Assembly (NCBI RefSeq): GCF_002727065.1
Contig: NZ_PDVP01000015.1
Location: forward strand, 1-64,000
Origin: Zhengella mangrovi
Lineage (GTDB): Bacteria; Pseudomonadota; Alphaproteobacteria; Rhizobiales; Rhizobiaceae
DNA length: 64,000 bases
Direction of reading: 5' to 3'
Made by a program: the position numbers and the translations under genes. Shown here in pieces: positions 8,003 through 17,405 of this stretch (its first letter is position 1; every line of letters starts with the position of its first letter). The notes under the pieces were generated by a model. That model made no database searches. It saw only the letters and a program-made list of their open reading frames with translations, and was not told the origin of the DNA.

Positions 8003-10765
8003 CTACTCTGCCGCCCGCCTCACCGCGACGCTGGTCGCGCCGACTACATCGGCGCCCGATCGGAAGTAGAGATGGGCGCGGTTAATGGCGGGGTCGTCGG
8101 CAATGGCACCGCCGGTGCCGATAGCGAGAATCTGGAAGAAGCGGGTCTCGCCATTGGTCGCCGTGATGTTTAACGAGGGGGCATAACTGGAGATGCACGC
8201 CCCGCTGCTGTTCGTTTCGCAGATGAGAAGGTTGGCTGCCATGTTCGGGTCCGGCCCGTTGTCGGCCTGTTCGGTGACCTGAACTGTAACAGCACCGGTA
8301 GCACCGATGTTTACGACGGCGGCAGCGGCGATGTTCTGGGCAGCCGTGCCCGAAGCTGGAATGGTGATGTAGCCGTCGTTGTTGAGCGTGGAGACAATCG
8401 CCACCATGTCAGGAAGGGGCAAAGACGATGCCGTGAAAGCAAACGTGTTGACACCCCAAAGTATTTGGACCGGGTCGGCGTTGGCGCAATCAAAAACTAG
8501 AGCCAAATTCTCGCTCACTGCTGCATTGGCATCGATGGCGAAATAGAAGCCTTGGGCTCCCGATGTTGGTATATCAACCGGTGTATTGGGCGACCCAGTC
8601 GGCGCATTGCTGATGTCGGTTGTTTGGTAAAGGAAGGAGGATATTCCCGCTGGCGCGCCGTCCGGCAGACCAAACGAACAATCGAGGGCTGTATTCGCAC
8701 CGGCATTGAGGATAGTGGAAAAGGCGGTTACTGGCCCGGCGCCAGTCTGCATCGCCCTAGCGTTAGGCAAGACGGAAGCGACGATAAAGGTCTGCGGCAA
8801 ACTCGAAAATACGTAAGCCGAACCCGCATCAATTCCACCTGTATTGTCATCATAAAACGCACCAACAATTGTCGTGCCGCCGAATATTGCGACCGAATAG
8901 CCAAACGTGTCAAATTGTTCGGCATCCGAAGCTAGCAGCTTATGCTTCTCCTCCCAGCTTGTGCTACTACGTTCGAAAACATATGCCGAGCCCGAATTGG
9001 TGCCAGCGTCACTATCCCCAAGCGCTCCTACAACCAGCCTGTCCCCGGAGATCCCTACCGACCAACCAAACTGATCCAATTCGGCAGCATCGGATGCTAC
9101 TAGCTTGGTTTGCTGGCTCCAAGTTGTAACGTTTCGTGCAAAAACATAGGCTGACCCGGAACGATAGCCGCCGTCACCATCAGCCCACGCACCAACCACC
9201 ACTGTATCGTCTGAGATCGCGACCGAAATCCCGAACTGGTCCTCTGTTGCCGCATCGGAAGCCCTCAGTTTGGCTTGCTGGCTCCAATTCGTTCCATCCC
9301 TTACGAAAACATAGGCAGAGCCTTCATCAAGGCTCAAAATGTCGTCTCCGTACGCGCCCACGACAACCGTATCGCCTGAGATCGCAACCGCAGAGCCAAA
9401 AAGATCTCCATATGTACCAACCAAAGGCGCAAGTTTCTGCTGCTCTGACCAGGTCGTTCCACTGCGCACAAACACATATGCAGAGCTTGCCGAGGTGGAA
9501 TACGTGCCCACCACCGCCGTATTACCGGCGATCGCAACCGACCAACCAAACTGGTCATCTGTCGCCGCATCGGAAGCCCTCAGTTTGGCTTGCTGGCTCC
9601 AGCTAGTTCCGCTCCTGACGAACACATAGGCCGAGCCGGAACCGCTGCCGCCATCGTCGTCCGCATTAGCGCCAACCACCACCGTGTCGCCCGAGATCGC
9701 AACCGACCAACCGAACGTATCGTATGCCGTCGCATCGGAAGCCGTCAATTTGGCCTGCTGAGCCCAACTCGTCCCGCTGCGCACGAACACATAAGCCGAA
9801 CCAGAATAGCTTCCGCCATCGCCATCCGCATGAGCCCCGACCACCACTGTATATCCCGAGATCGCCACAGAATAACCGAATAAATCATTCGCCCCCGCAT
9901 CGGAAGCCGTCAGCTTCTGCTGCTCATTAGTGACCACCGGATCGATCGTGACCGGATAGACGGCGTTGGTGTCCTCGACCGAGAGGGTCAGTCTGGCATC
10001 GTCAAGCTGCATCTGCGACGGCAGTATGCGGCCCGTCGCATCCCAAACCTTCAACCCGCCATAAGTGAGCCGGACCGGCTTGCCGGTTTCGTTATCCGTG
10101 CCGGTCAGCGTCAGGATGTTGTTGGCGAGACTTGGCGTCAGCGCTCCGTTCAGCGCCAGTTCGACATTGAACGGCGCACCTTCATCGGAACCGGAAGACG
10201 CCGGCGGTTCGGCCAGCGTGAAGCCCTGTTCCAGCCCGGACTTGCGGTTGACATACCATTCCGTCACAGGCCCACGGACATATTCGACACGAATGCCGTC
10301 TTCCTTAGGACTCGCTGCTGGAAGCGGCTGAAGGTCTTCACCGTAACCCCACCCGGAAATCTTCATGCCAAAGGATGTCTGAAGCCCTCTTGGATGGATC
10401 GAAACGCCGTCCTGGCCGAACAGCGTCCGATAGCCCTGATCCGGGTTGTCGGCTTCAAATTCTCCTTCCGCTTCGGAAGGCAGGTCAACCGGCTTCGCTG
10501 TGTATCGATCCGCCTGGATGAGGTCTAGAAACGTGTTGCTCGTCTTTTCAGGCAGATCGGCAAGGGTCTTGGCGCCAGCCCCGCCAATTTCTGTGTCTTC
10601 CACTTTGTCCCATTCGGCAAGCGGTCCAGCCAATACGGCGCCGATGATATCGCCATCGGGCGGCGAAATGTTCGCGGCTCGGGATGAATTGGAAGGGAGG
10701 AAAGCTGCGAAAGCAAACAAGCCAGTCAGCACGACTGCGCTTAAGGACCATCTGAAATACGGCAT
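8003..10765 (-). CDS. Secreted FG-GAP repeat protein with seven repeats
   Basis: The 920-residue product begins with a signal peptide (RWSLSAVVLTGLFAFAAFLP, cleavage near NSSRAAN). After an N-terminal region of about 270 residues come seven tandem repeats of 50-55 residues, each running (K/Q)L-ASDA---D-FG-SVAISGDTVVVGA---D--GS-AYVF-R--T-W. This is the FG-GAP signature, and seven copies would close a seven-bladed integrin-type beta-propeller. A beta-rich C-terminal region of about 260 residues follows. No membrane anchor, sortase motif or obvious enzyme domain is visible, so an extracellular adhesion or binding role is inferred. The ATG at 10765 has GGAAG 8 bases upstream; a TTG 18 bases earlier is less likely. 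It stands alone in the cargo. Confidence 0.85.
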   Translation of the reverse strand: MPYFRWSLSAVVLTGLFAFAAFLPSNSSRAANISPPDGDIIGAVLAGPLAEWDKVEDTEIGGAGAKTLADLPEKTSNTFLDLIQADRYTAKPVDLPSEAEGEFEADNPDQGYRTLFGQDGVSIHPRGLQTSFGMKISGWGYGEDLQPLPAASPKEDGIRVEYVRGPVTEWYVNRKSGLEQGFTLAEPPASSGSDEGAPFNVELALNGALTPSLANNILTLTGTDNETGKPVRLTYGGLKVWDATGRILPSQMQLDDARLTLSVEDTNAVYPVTIDPVVTNEQQKLTASDAGANDLFGYSVAISGYTVVVGAHADGDGGSYSGSAYVFVRSGTSWAQQAKLTASDATAYDTFGWSVAISGDTVVVGANADDDGGSGSGSAYVFVRSGTSWSQQAKLRASDAATDDQFGWSVAIAGNTAVVGTYSTSASSAYVFVRSGTTWSEQQKLAPLVGTYGDLFGSAVAISGDTVVVGAYGDDILSLDEGSAYVFVRDGTNWSQQAKLRASDAATEDQFGISVAISDDTVVVGAWADGDGGYRSGSAYVFARNVTTWSQQTKLVASDAAELDQFGWSVGISGDRLVVGALGDSDAGTNSGSAYVFERSSTSWEEKHKLLASDAEQFDTFGYSVAIFGGTTIVGAFYDDNTGGIDAGSAYVFSSLPQTFIVASVLPNARAMQTGAGPVTAFSTILNAGANTALDCSFGLPDGAPAGISSFLYQTTDISNAPTGSPNTPVDIPTSGAQGFYFAIDANAAVSENLALVFDCANADPVQILWGVNTFAFTASSLPLPDMVAIVSTLNNDGYITIPASGTAAQNIAAAAVVNIGATGAVTVQVTEQADNGPDPNMAANLLICETNSSGACISSYAPSLNITATNGETRFFQILAIGTGGAIADDPAINRAHLYFRSGADVVGATSVAVRRAAE

Positions 10766-11138
10766 GGTGGGCTTCCAGAACAACGGACCAACTCAACCCT
10801 CCCTGGCGAGAGGGAAACAAGAAGGTCTAACCCAAATAAACCGCCACAAAAAACGCGACGGCCAGCACCATCTTGAACGCAGACATCAGACCCAAACGAA
10901 ATATTCGGTACCGTATAGAGCTTGTCAATAACAAAAGAGATCAGAGAGTTGGTGGCGCGTTGTGTCTGCAAATGAATGTCCGTCGCGGACTCAACGCTGA
11001 AGTTGCGCAGCAATGAAATTGGGCAGAAACCGAAATCGCTTAACTTCTGAGTGCTGTGGTTGAAACATGACAGGGCCAGTGCATTTGGACTGTGGGGAAA
11101 TCATGGAACTGTAGCACGGTCTGTGGCAGCTTCATCTC
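10766..11138. other. Divergent intergenic region
   Basis: About 370 bp between the FG-GAP gene and the 240-residue gene on the opposite strand. It must hold both promoters. No clear consensus pair or operator was picked out. Confidence 0.4.
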
Positions 11139-11861
11139 ATGTTTGAGTTCCGAACACTTGCCGATGACCATCCCGACCTCGCGTTTTCTCCGCTACTTCG
11201 GGGCGCGCTCCTGACCCTGCAATATGCGCAGAAACACGGATCAATCGGTCTGACCAAAACCAAAGCCTTCAAGCGCGTCTTCGTCCATTTTGCCGTCGAA
11301 CATTTCGACTGGCCAGGGAAGAGCGCAGACGAGATGTTCCGCTACAACAAGGTGATCAATGAGTACGAGTTTCCCCCGATTGAGGTTCTTCATTTCCTGC
11401 TGATTTCGCTGCGCCTGGCACGTCACATCAAGGATGAGTTTCGGCTGACCAAGCGTGGCAAGGAGCTGGCACAAGCCCCTGGCCAGCTGTTTGCAGAGTT
11501 GATCCCCTACTTTGTGCTCCAGATTGATCACGCTTCCCATGCACGCTTCGAAGAACGACCCGTCGGAAAATGGGACGTGTGGATGAACGTGATCAACGTC
11601 GAGGCCGATCATGGTACGACCGAGGCTGCCTTGTTCAAAACCTTCTACGGCGAGCCACAAGATTGGCACACTGCAGGATGGCAAGAGTTGACAGTGTTTT
11701 CATCTTGCGTTCTTCGACCGCTCGAATGGGCGGGATTGCTAGTGGAGACGCGTGAAGACAACGTTGGCAACCAAGTGTGTCATGTGTTCAAGACCCCGCT
11801 CTGGCGTAGCGCGATCAAACTCGACACCGACGAAATGCTGCGACCAATGTCCGTTCAGTGA
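11139..11861 (+). CDS. Hypothetical protein (240 aa)
   Basis: No characterised family is recognised. The protein is soluble, with no signal peptide. The N-terminal half (residues 15-120) reads like tandem helical or winged-helix segments (GSIGLTKTKAFKRVFVHFAVEHFDWP, FPPIEVLHFLLISLRLARHIKDEFRLTKRGKELA); the latter has the look of a winged HTH with a wing ending LTKRGKEL. The C-terminal half carries a second such segment (WQELTVFSSCVLRPLEWAGLLVETRED). It could be a DNA-binding protein, but this is only pattern-based. It is a single gene in the accessory region, between the FG-GAP gene and the IclR regulator. Confidence 0.6.
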   Translation: MFEFRTLADDHPDLAFSPLLRGALLTLQYAQKHGSIGLTKTKAFKRVFVHFAVEHFDWPGKSADEMFRYNKVINEYEFPPIEVLHFLLISLRLARHIKDEFRLTKRGKELAQAPGQLFAELIPYFVLQIDHASHARFEERPVGKWDVWMNVINVEADHGTTEAALFKTFYGEPQDWHTAGWQELTVFSSCVLRPLEWAGLLVETREDNVGNQVCHVFKTPLWRSAIKLDTDEMLRPMSVQ

Positions 11862-12102
11862 GAGAGCTCTTCGCTGCTCCCAAGACGCGACGCGGCTGGC
11901 CTATAAGGGGCCGTGAGGAGACGGTCTGCCCTCGGTGGCGATAACGGGTAAAGCGGACATTGAATCTTGCGATCCGCTTTTTCCCTAACGGCCCACAGGT
12001 GACGTTCATCGCCTCATCGATCAACGGCTGCAAGCGGACTGTTGGCAAACGAGGTGCAATTCCCGACATGTATGTTTTCCAGAACACAGCCGGGGAACGT
12101 TT

Positions 12103-12906
12103 TTATACGGCTACCGGTGCATTGCCTGGACTTCTTCCTCCAAAGGCGCGTGTGGCCGCGCTTGCGGCCGAGACGACAGCCTTGATGAGGTGGCCGTCAT
12201 TGGCCTCATCCAAACGGCTTCTGACGCAGGCGAGGCCCATGGTTGCTATGACCTTGCCGTGCCAGTCGAACACCGGTGCCGCGAAGCCTGCCGTGTCAAC
12301 CTCGAATCCGCCGAAGGACCGTGCATAGCCAAGTTTCCGCGCCTCTTGTATGCGCCGTCGCAACTCATCGCCGGAAGCCGTTTCATCAGTGTAGCGCCGA
12401 TCTGAGGTCAGGGCGAGGAGAGACGCCGCTTCTTCCGGCGGCAGATGCGCCAGATAGACGATTCCTGAGGCAGTTGCGTGAAATGGCAGGACCTGCGTCG
12501 GGTCAATCCAGACACGGGTCGACCGGTTGGGTTCACACAAAGCGATTGTGGTCAGCCCCGCGTCAGAAGCCAGAGAGGCGTGACCGGACTCGCCCGTTTC
12601 TTCCGACAGCCGGTCGACGATGGGTTGCAGGGTCGATATCATCGGGAATGACGTCTCGCGGATCCGCGCCAGACGCAGAATTGCCGTTCCCAGACGGTAT
12701 TTCCTTGTCTCGGGATGCTGCTCCAGCAGTCCGCCTGACGCGAGCGAATTGAGCACACGCATCGCAGTCACCTTATCAAGACCCGACGCCCTTGCGATGT
12801 CGACAAGGCGAAACTCCGGTGTCTCTGTCGTGAACAGATTCAGCAATTTCATGGCCTTGTCGATCGTCTTCATCGACTGGGCGCGCTTGGGCGCGGCGGC
12901 TTCCAT
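12103..12906 (-). CDS. IclR-family transcriptional regulator of cassette 1
   Basis: The 267-residue protein has the two IclR domains. An N-terminal winged HTH covers residues about 12-75 (SMKTIDKAMKLLNLFTTETPEFRLVDIARASGLDKVTAMRVLNSL). A C-terminal effector domain follows (SEETGESGHASLA, PFHATASGIVYLAHL, RSFGGFEVDTAGFAAPVFD, AAVSAASAATRAFGG). It is divergent from the TctC gene at 13008 across about 100 bp, the normal layout for a local catabolic regulator that senses the imported substrate. The ATG at 12906 is preceded by a G-rich stretch; a GTG at 12924 is an alternative. Confidence 0.92.
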   Translation of the reverse strand: MEAAAPKRAQSMKTIDKAMKLLNLFTTETPEFRLVDIARASGLDKVTAMRVLNSLASGGLLEQHPETRKYRLGTAILRLARIRETSFPMISTLQPIVDRLSEETGESGHASLASDAGLTTIALCEPNRSTRVWIDPTQVLPFHATASGIVYLAHLPPEEAASLLALTSDRRYTDETASGDELRRRIQEARKLGYARSFGGFEVDTAGFAAPVFDWHGKVIATMGLACVRSRLDEANDGHLIKAVVSAASAATRAFGGRSPGNAPVAV

Positions 12907-12933
12907 GGCTTGACGTCCCCCCACAATGAATTC

Positions 12934-12962
12934 TTGACAGCGTCTAGCATCAAGGTAACAAT
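12934..12962 (+). promoter_or_regulatory. Putative promoter of the cassette 1 operon
   Basis: TTGACA at 12934-12939 is followed after exactly 17 bp by AACAAT at 12957-12962, a fair sigma-70 type pair, 45 bp upstream of the TctC start codon. It overlaps the IclR-tctC divergent region, so IclR would bind here or nearby. Confidence 0.45.
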
Positions 12963-13007
12963 AAAGTCAATACAGTTGATAATAATGAAACACAATGGGA
13001 GATCAAG

Positions 13008-13943
13008 ATGAAGAAAATAATCGGTGCGGCCGTCCTCCTGATGGCCTCGGTAAGCACGTCCACCATGGCCATGGCGGAATATCCCGAGCGTCCGGTGTCG
13101 ATCATCGAACCCTGGCCGGCAGGTGACGTGGATGACCAGCTCCTGCGCGTCATCGCTGAAGAATTCACCAAGGAAACCGGCGTTCCGGCCAAGGTGGTGA
13201 ACCGTCCCGGTGGTTATGGTCTGGAAGGGGCGGCTTCGGTGCTGTCATCGCCCGCCGACGGCTATACGATCGGCAGCTTCCTGATCGACATTCCCACCAG
13301 CTATCCGGTGCTTGGCATTGCGCCCTATGCGCGCGAAGACATGGAAGTCATAGGGCTGAACTTGAACTTCCCCTTCATGCTGGCCGCCCGCAAGGACGCG
13401 CCCTACAACAATCTGGCCGAACTGGCTGCCTATGCCAAAGACAATCCGGTCAGCTTTGGGCATTTCGGGTTCGAGACGATCCCTGCCCAGCAGACGTTCG
13501 AGGCCGCCCGTCAGCTGGGCTTCGAATTCAGCACCGAAACAGGCTATGATATGACGGATTGCACCACGCTCGCCAACGGCGATGCTGACGTCATCAATAC
13601 GACTGTAGCGCTAATCCTGGCTTGCAAGGACGATATCAAGGTTCTGGCCGCCTATACCGAAAAGCCGCTGTCGGTTTTCCCGGATGCGCCCTTGCTGAGC
13701 GACCAGATGACAGGTGCGACCTTTACCCTTTGGTCGGGCATTTTCGTACCCAAAGGCACCCCGCAAGAGGTGAAGGACAAGCTTGCCGGTATTATCGAAC
13801 GTGCAATGCAATCCGATGGCGCTAAGCAGATTGCCGAAACCACCGGTGCAGAGGTCTATTGGCAGGGCGCTGCCGAAGCCCAGGCCCGGATCAACGCCGA
13901 TTATGAGTCGGTGAAAGAGCTCTTTGCCAAGATGAAGAAGTGA
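13008..13943 (+). CDS. Tripartite tricarboxylate transporter (TTT) substrate-binding protein, TctC family
   Basis: The 311-residue protein starts with a signal peptide (MKKIIGAAVLLMASVSTSTMAMA, cleaved before EYPERP). It then follows the TctC/Bug fold: YPERPVSIIEPWPAGDVDDQLLRVIAEEF, VVNRPGGYGLEGAASVLSSPADGYTIG, and a C-terminal PKGTPQEVKDKLAGIIERAM. TctC proteins bind small carboxylates or amino acid-like ligands in the periplasm and hand them to TctAB. GGGAGATC precedes the ATG. It is first in a nine-gene run with TctB, TctA and seven further enzymes, which suggests a dedicated uptake system for the pathway substrate. The ligand cannot be read from the sequence. Confidence 0.92.
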   Translation: MKKIIGAAVLLMASVSTSTMAMAEYPERPVSIIEPWPAGDVDDQLLRVIAEEFTKETGVPAKVVNRPGGYGLEGAASVLSSPADGYTIGSFLIDIPTSYPVLGIAPYAREDMEVIGLNLNFPFMLAARKDAPYNNLAELAAYAKDNPVSFGHFGFETIPAQQTFEAARQLGFEFSTETGYDMTDCTTLANGDADVINTTVALILACKDDIKVLAAYTEKPLSVFPDAPLLSDQMTGATFTLWSGIFVPKGTPQEVKDKLAGIIERAMQSDGAKQIAETTGAEVYWQGAAEAQARINADYESVKELFAKMKK

Positions 13944-14023
13944 TCCCCTTTTTCAGAAAGAGCTGAAAGCCGTGCGGCCCGGTGCGGGCCGCACGCGGTT
14001 TCGTTCAACCTGGAGAGGCGCAG

Positions 14024-14605
14024 ATGACCGATCACATCGACCACGTCCCGACAATTGCGGATGCAGATGCCGAGGCTTTTGAGGATGAGATCATCCCCGA
14101 AGCCAGCCACCTTGCCACCGCGCTTTTCTGGGGTTTTGCCCTTTTGGCGCTGGCCGCTCTGCCCCTTGCGACGTCTCCGGGCAAACGCGATCTGGGCTGG
14201 GTGCAAGAGCCATGGTCCTGGCCGTTTGTCACCCTTTTGACCGGTCTGATCGGGGGGCTTGGGCCGCTGCGTGCCTATCTGCGCGAACGCAGCAATCCGT
14301 CATTCTCGCAAAAAGCACGGCTGGCTTTCGATGGCATGGGCCGGGCGATGATCTATGCCGGCGGGTTCCTGCTCTACATCGGCGGCGTGTCTGTTGTCGG
14401 CTTCACCCTGGCCTCGCTGATTTTCATGCAGGCGCTGCTATATGTCTCGGGCCTGCGTGGGACCCGGTGGGTGCTGGTTGGCCTTGCCGTCGTCGCAGCC
14501 ATTGTTCTGGCCTTCCGGGTTGGCCTTGGGATCTGGTTCCCGCTTCCGCCCGTCATGCAGCTCTTCCCCGACTGGGTCGGCAATAGCCTGGGAGAATATC
14601 TGTGA
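14024..14605 (+). CDS. TTT small membrane subunit, TctB family
   Basis: The 193-residue protein has a polar N-terminus of about 25 residues and four hydrophobic helices (LATALFWGFALLALAALPL; WPFVTLLTGLIGGLGPL; MIYAGGFLLYIGGVSVVGFTLASLIFM; WVLVGLAVVAAIVLAFRVGL), as expected for TctB. It partners TctA in the inner membrane. The ATG at 14024 has GGAGAGG upstream. Its stop overlaps the start of tctA by four bases, as usual in these operons. Confidence 0.88.
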   Translation: MTDHIDHVPTIADADAEAFEDEIIPEASHLATALFWGFALLALAALPLATSPGKRDLGWVQEPWSWPFVTLLTGLIGGLGPLRAYLRERSNPSFSQKARLAFDGMGRAMIYAGGFLLYIGGVSVVGFTLASLIFMQALLYVSGLRGTRWVLVGLAVVAAIVLAFRVGLGIWFPLPPVMQLFPDWVGNSLGEYL

Positions 14606-16086
14606 TCGATGCTGTTCTACTGGGCTTTCAGGAAGTGGCCCAATGGCAGGTGATTGCCGCACTTCTGATCGGGGCCATGGCCGGAATTCTAGTGGGCGCG
14701 GTGCCGGGGATGGAGCCTGCGGGTGCCATGGCCATCGCGCTACCCTTTTCTCTGACGATGCAGCCTTTGCCGGGTATTATCTTGCTTCTGGGGTGTTATG
14801 GCGGGGCGTGGTATGGCGGAGCCATTCCGGCCATCCTGATCCGCGTTCCGGGTACGCCGGTCAATGTGCTGACCACCTATGACGGCTATCCGCTGGCGCA
14901 AAAGGGCCAGCCGATGCGGGCGTTGTCTCTGGCGTATTCCTCGTCCTTTGTCGGTGGCATCCTTTCGGTATTGGCGCTGGTGTTCCTTGCCCCCTTCATG
15001 GCCAATGTGGCCGCGAAATTCGGCCCGCCCGAATTTGCCATGGTCATGCTCCTGGCAACCGTCTCGGTCATCCTGGCGCATCATCAGAACATTCAAGGTG
15101 CGATCCTGACCTTTGCCATCGGGGCATTCCTGGGCACGGTCGGTTTTGAAAGTCCACACCACACCCTGCGTTATACCTTCGGGCAGGGTTGGCTGACTGG
15201 TGGCATTCCCATGGTTCCCATGGTCATCGGCCTTTTCGCCATCAGTCAGGCCTTTGTCCTTCTGGAAACCAAATCGCCGCCCAAGGTTCCCGAAGACCTG
15301 CGCAGCGCCGGCCGCTTCGCGGGGCTGTTCGAGGTATTCAAATACCGCGCCACCGTGATCCGCTCAAGCTTCCTCGGCCTGGTGATGGGCCTCTTGCCCG
15401 GCGTGGGAGAGTTCGGCGCGCAATTTCTGTCCTATTCGCTGGCGCGGCGCTTTTCGAAGAAGCCCGAGGAATTCGGCAAGGGTTCGCCCGAGGGTCTGGT
15501 TGCCTCGGAAGTGTCGATCAACGCCTGCACCTCGACCGTGCTGGTGCCGCTGTTGTCGCTGGGCATCCCCGCCGATCCCTTGATGGCGATGCTTCTGGCC
15601 GTGTTCATGATCCACAACATCATCCCCGGCCCGCAATTGTTCGCCGAACATGCGGACTTCATCTCGGGTCTCTATATCTCACTGTTTCTGCTCAATATTT
15701 TCGTGATGATCCTGCTTCTGATCTTCACGAAATATGTGGTCAAGCTGTCGTCCATCACCCCGCGGGTGATCGGGGCCTCGATCATGATCCTGGGCTTCAT
15801 CGGCACCTATACCCAGAACTTCCGCGTGTCCGACGCCTTGTTCACGCTGGTCTTTGCCGTGATCGGGCGCTTCATGCTGAAAAACGGCATCCCGGCCTTT
15901 CCCATGGTTGTCGGGCTGGTGCTTGGTCCGATGCTGGAAGGGCGGGTGAAACAGTCGCTCAGCATCTCGTCGGGCGATCCGACGATCTTCCTCGCCCGTC
16001 CCATCGCCGCCACCTTCCTTGGCCTTGCCATCGCTGCCGTCGTGGTTTTCTCGTGGAACCATCTGCGCCAGGCAAAAGCCCGCTAA
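14602..16086 (+). CDS. TTT large membrane subunit, TctA family
   Basis: The 494-residue permease shows the TctA landmarks: GAVPGMEPAGAMAIALPFS near the N-terminus, GGAWYGGAIPAILIRVPGTPVN, and the second half-repeat beginning GLLPGVGEFGAQFLSYSLAR, with about ten to twelve hydrophobic helices throughout. It forms the sodium- or proton-coupled translocation pathway with TctB and takes ligand from TctC. It lies directly downstream of tctB with overlapping codons. Confidence 0.93.
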   Translation: MIDAVLLGFQEVAQWQVIAALLIGAMAGILVGAVPGMEPAGAMAIALPFSLTMQPLPGIILLLGCYGGAWYGGAIPAILIRVPGTPVNVLTTYDGYPLAQKGQPMRALSLAYSSSFVGGILSVLALVFLAPFMANVAAKFGPPEFAMVMLLATVSVILAHHQNIQGAILTFAIGAFLGTVGFESPHHTLRYTFGQGWLTGGIPMVPMVIGLFAISQAFVLLETKSPPKVPEDLRSAGRFAGLFEVFKYRATVIRSSFLGLVMGLLPGVGEFGAQFLSYSLARRFSKKPEEFGKGSPEGLVASEVSINACTSTVLVPLLSLGIPADPLMAMLLAVFMIHNIIPGPQLFAEHADFISGLYISLFLLNIFVMILLLIFTKYVVKLSSITPRVIGASIMILGFIGTYTQNFRVSDALFTLVFAVIGRFMLKNGIPAFPMVVGLVLGPMLEGRVKQSLSISSGDPTIFLARPIAATFLGLAIAAVVVFSWNHLRQAKAR

Positions 16087-16106
16087 CCCCATTGCAGGAG
16101 GCCGCA

Positions 16107-17405
16107 TTGGCCAGCATAGCCGAAATTCTTGCCCGCCGCGCCCGTCTCCTGGGACCCAACGTCTCGACCTTTTATGATGAACCGGTGCATCTGGTGCGCG
16201 GTGAGGGGGTCTGGGTCTGGGACGCCGATGGGCGCAAGTATCTGGATTGCTACAACAATGTTCCACATGTCGGCCATTGCCACCCCCATGTGGTCGAGGC
16301 AATCTGCCGGCAGGCCGCAACACTGAACACTCATACGCGCTATCTGCACGAGGGCATTCTGGATTATGTCGAGCGGCTGACAGCCACATTTGAGGATGAT
16401 CTTTCAACCGCGATCATGGTGTGCACCGGGTCCGAGGCCAATGATATCGCATTGCGGATGGCCGAGGCGGTGACGGGCAAGCGGGGTGTGATTGCCACCG
16501 ACCACACCTATCATGGCAATACGACCGCCGTGTCGCAGCTTTCGCGCACCAACATCCCGGCCACCGGCGATGGCAGCCATGTCCGCCATGTGCCCGCACC
16601 CGACAGCTATCGCCCCTTGGGCGGTGAAGGGGGAGAGGCCCATGCACGGGCGTTTGCCGTCGCCGTGCGGGCGGAGATCGATGATCTGGAAGCCTCCGGC
16701 CACGGCTTTGCCGGGATCATACTCTGCCCCGCCTTCCTGAACGAAGGCTTCCCGGCACTGGAACCGGGTTGGCTGGAACCGGCCTTGGCCGAAGTGCGGG
16801 CGGCAGGGGGCATCTTCATTGCAGATGAGGTGCAACCTGGCTTTGGCCGCAATGGTGAACGGTTCTGGGGGCACCAGCGCATCGGGGCGGTGCCCGACGT
16901 GGTGACGATGGGCAAGCCCATGGGCAATGGCCACCCGGTCGCCGCCGTGGTGACGCGGCCGGACATCATGGCGGCCTTCCGCAAGTCTTTTCGCTATTTC
17001 AACACCTTTGGCGGCAACCCGGTCTCGGCTGCCGCGGCATCGGCTGTGCTGGATGTGATCGAGGCTGAAGGCCTGCAGGCCAATGCAAGGGTGGTTGGTG
17101 CCCATGCCAAGGCAGGGCTGGAAAAATTGGCCGGGAAATACGACTGGATCGGCGATGTGCGCGGCTATGGCTTGTTTTTCGGGGCCGAGATCGTGACTGA
17201 CCGCGCCACCAAGGCCCCCGCGGCCGATTATGTTGCCCGTGTGGCCAACGAAATGCGGCGCCGCGGCGTCCTGCTGAACCGCTTGGGCATCCATTACAAC
17301 ACTCTGAAAATCCGCCCGCCCATGCCGTTTTCCATCGCCAACGCCGACCACCTTCTTGGCCTTCTGGACGAGGTTCTGGGCGAGTTGGGAGCCCCCGATG
17401 CCTGA
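16107..17405 (+). CDS. Class-III PLP enzyme, phospholyase-like (ethanolamine-phosphate / phosphohydroxylysine lyase clade)
   Basis: The 432-residue enzyme has the class-III aminotransferase fold, with the PLP lysine at Lys270 (VTMGKPMGNGHPVAAV) and the cofactor Asp in FIADEVQPGFGR. The segment YLDCYNNVPHVGHCHPHVVEA followed by LNTHTRYLHEGILDYVERL closely resembles the human AGXT2L1/AGXT2L2 phospho-lyases, which release phosphate and ammonia from O-phosphoethanolamine or 5-phosphohydroxylysine. A true aminotransferase remains possible. The frame is open far upstream, inside tctA, but GCAGGAGG places the start at the TTG at 16107. Its stop overlaps the start of an APH-type kinase, which fits a kinase-lyase pair. 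Confidence 0.85.
   Translation: MASIAEILARRARLLGPNVSTFYDEPVHLVRGEGVWVWDADGRKYLDCYNNVPHVGHCHPHVVEAICRQAATLNTHTRYLHEGILDYVERLTATFEDDLSTAIMVCTGSEANDIALRMAEAVTGKRGVIATDHTYHGNTTAVSQLSRTNIPATGDGSHVRHVPAPDSYRPLGGEGGEAHARAFAVAVRAEIDDLEASGHGFAGIILCPAFLNEGFPALEPGWLEPALAEVRAAGGIFIADEVQPGFGRNGERFWGHQRIGAVPDVVTMGKPMGNGHPVAAVVTRPDIMAAFRKSFRYFNTFGGNPVSAAAASAVLDVIEAEGLQANARVVGAHAKAGLEKLAGKYDWIGDVRGYGLFFGAEIVTDRATKAPAADYVARVANEMRRRGVLLNRLGIHYNTLKIRPPMPFSIANADHLLGLLDEVLGELGAPDA

Noticed and set aside
15189-16106. Very long fused frame joining part of tctA to the PLP enzyme
   Set aside because: The upstream part is the tctA gene read in another frame; the enzyme begins at the TTG at 16107 with a good ribosome binding site.
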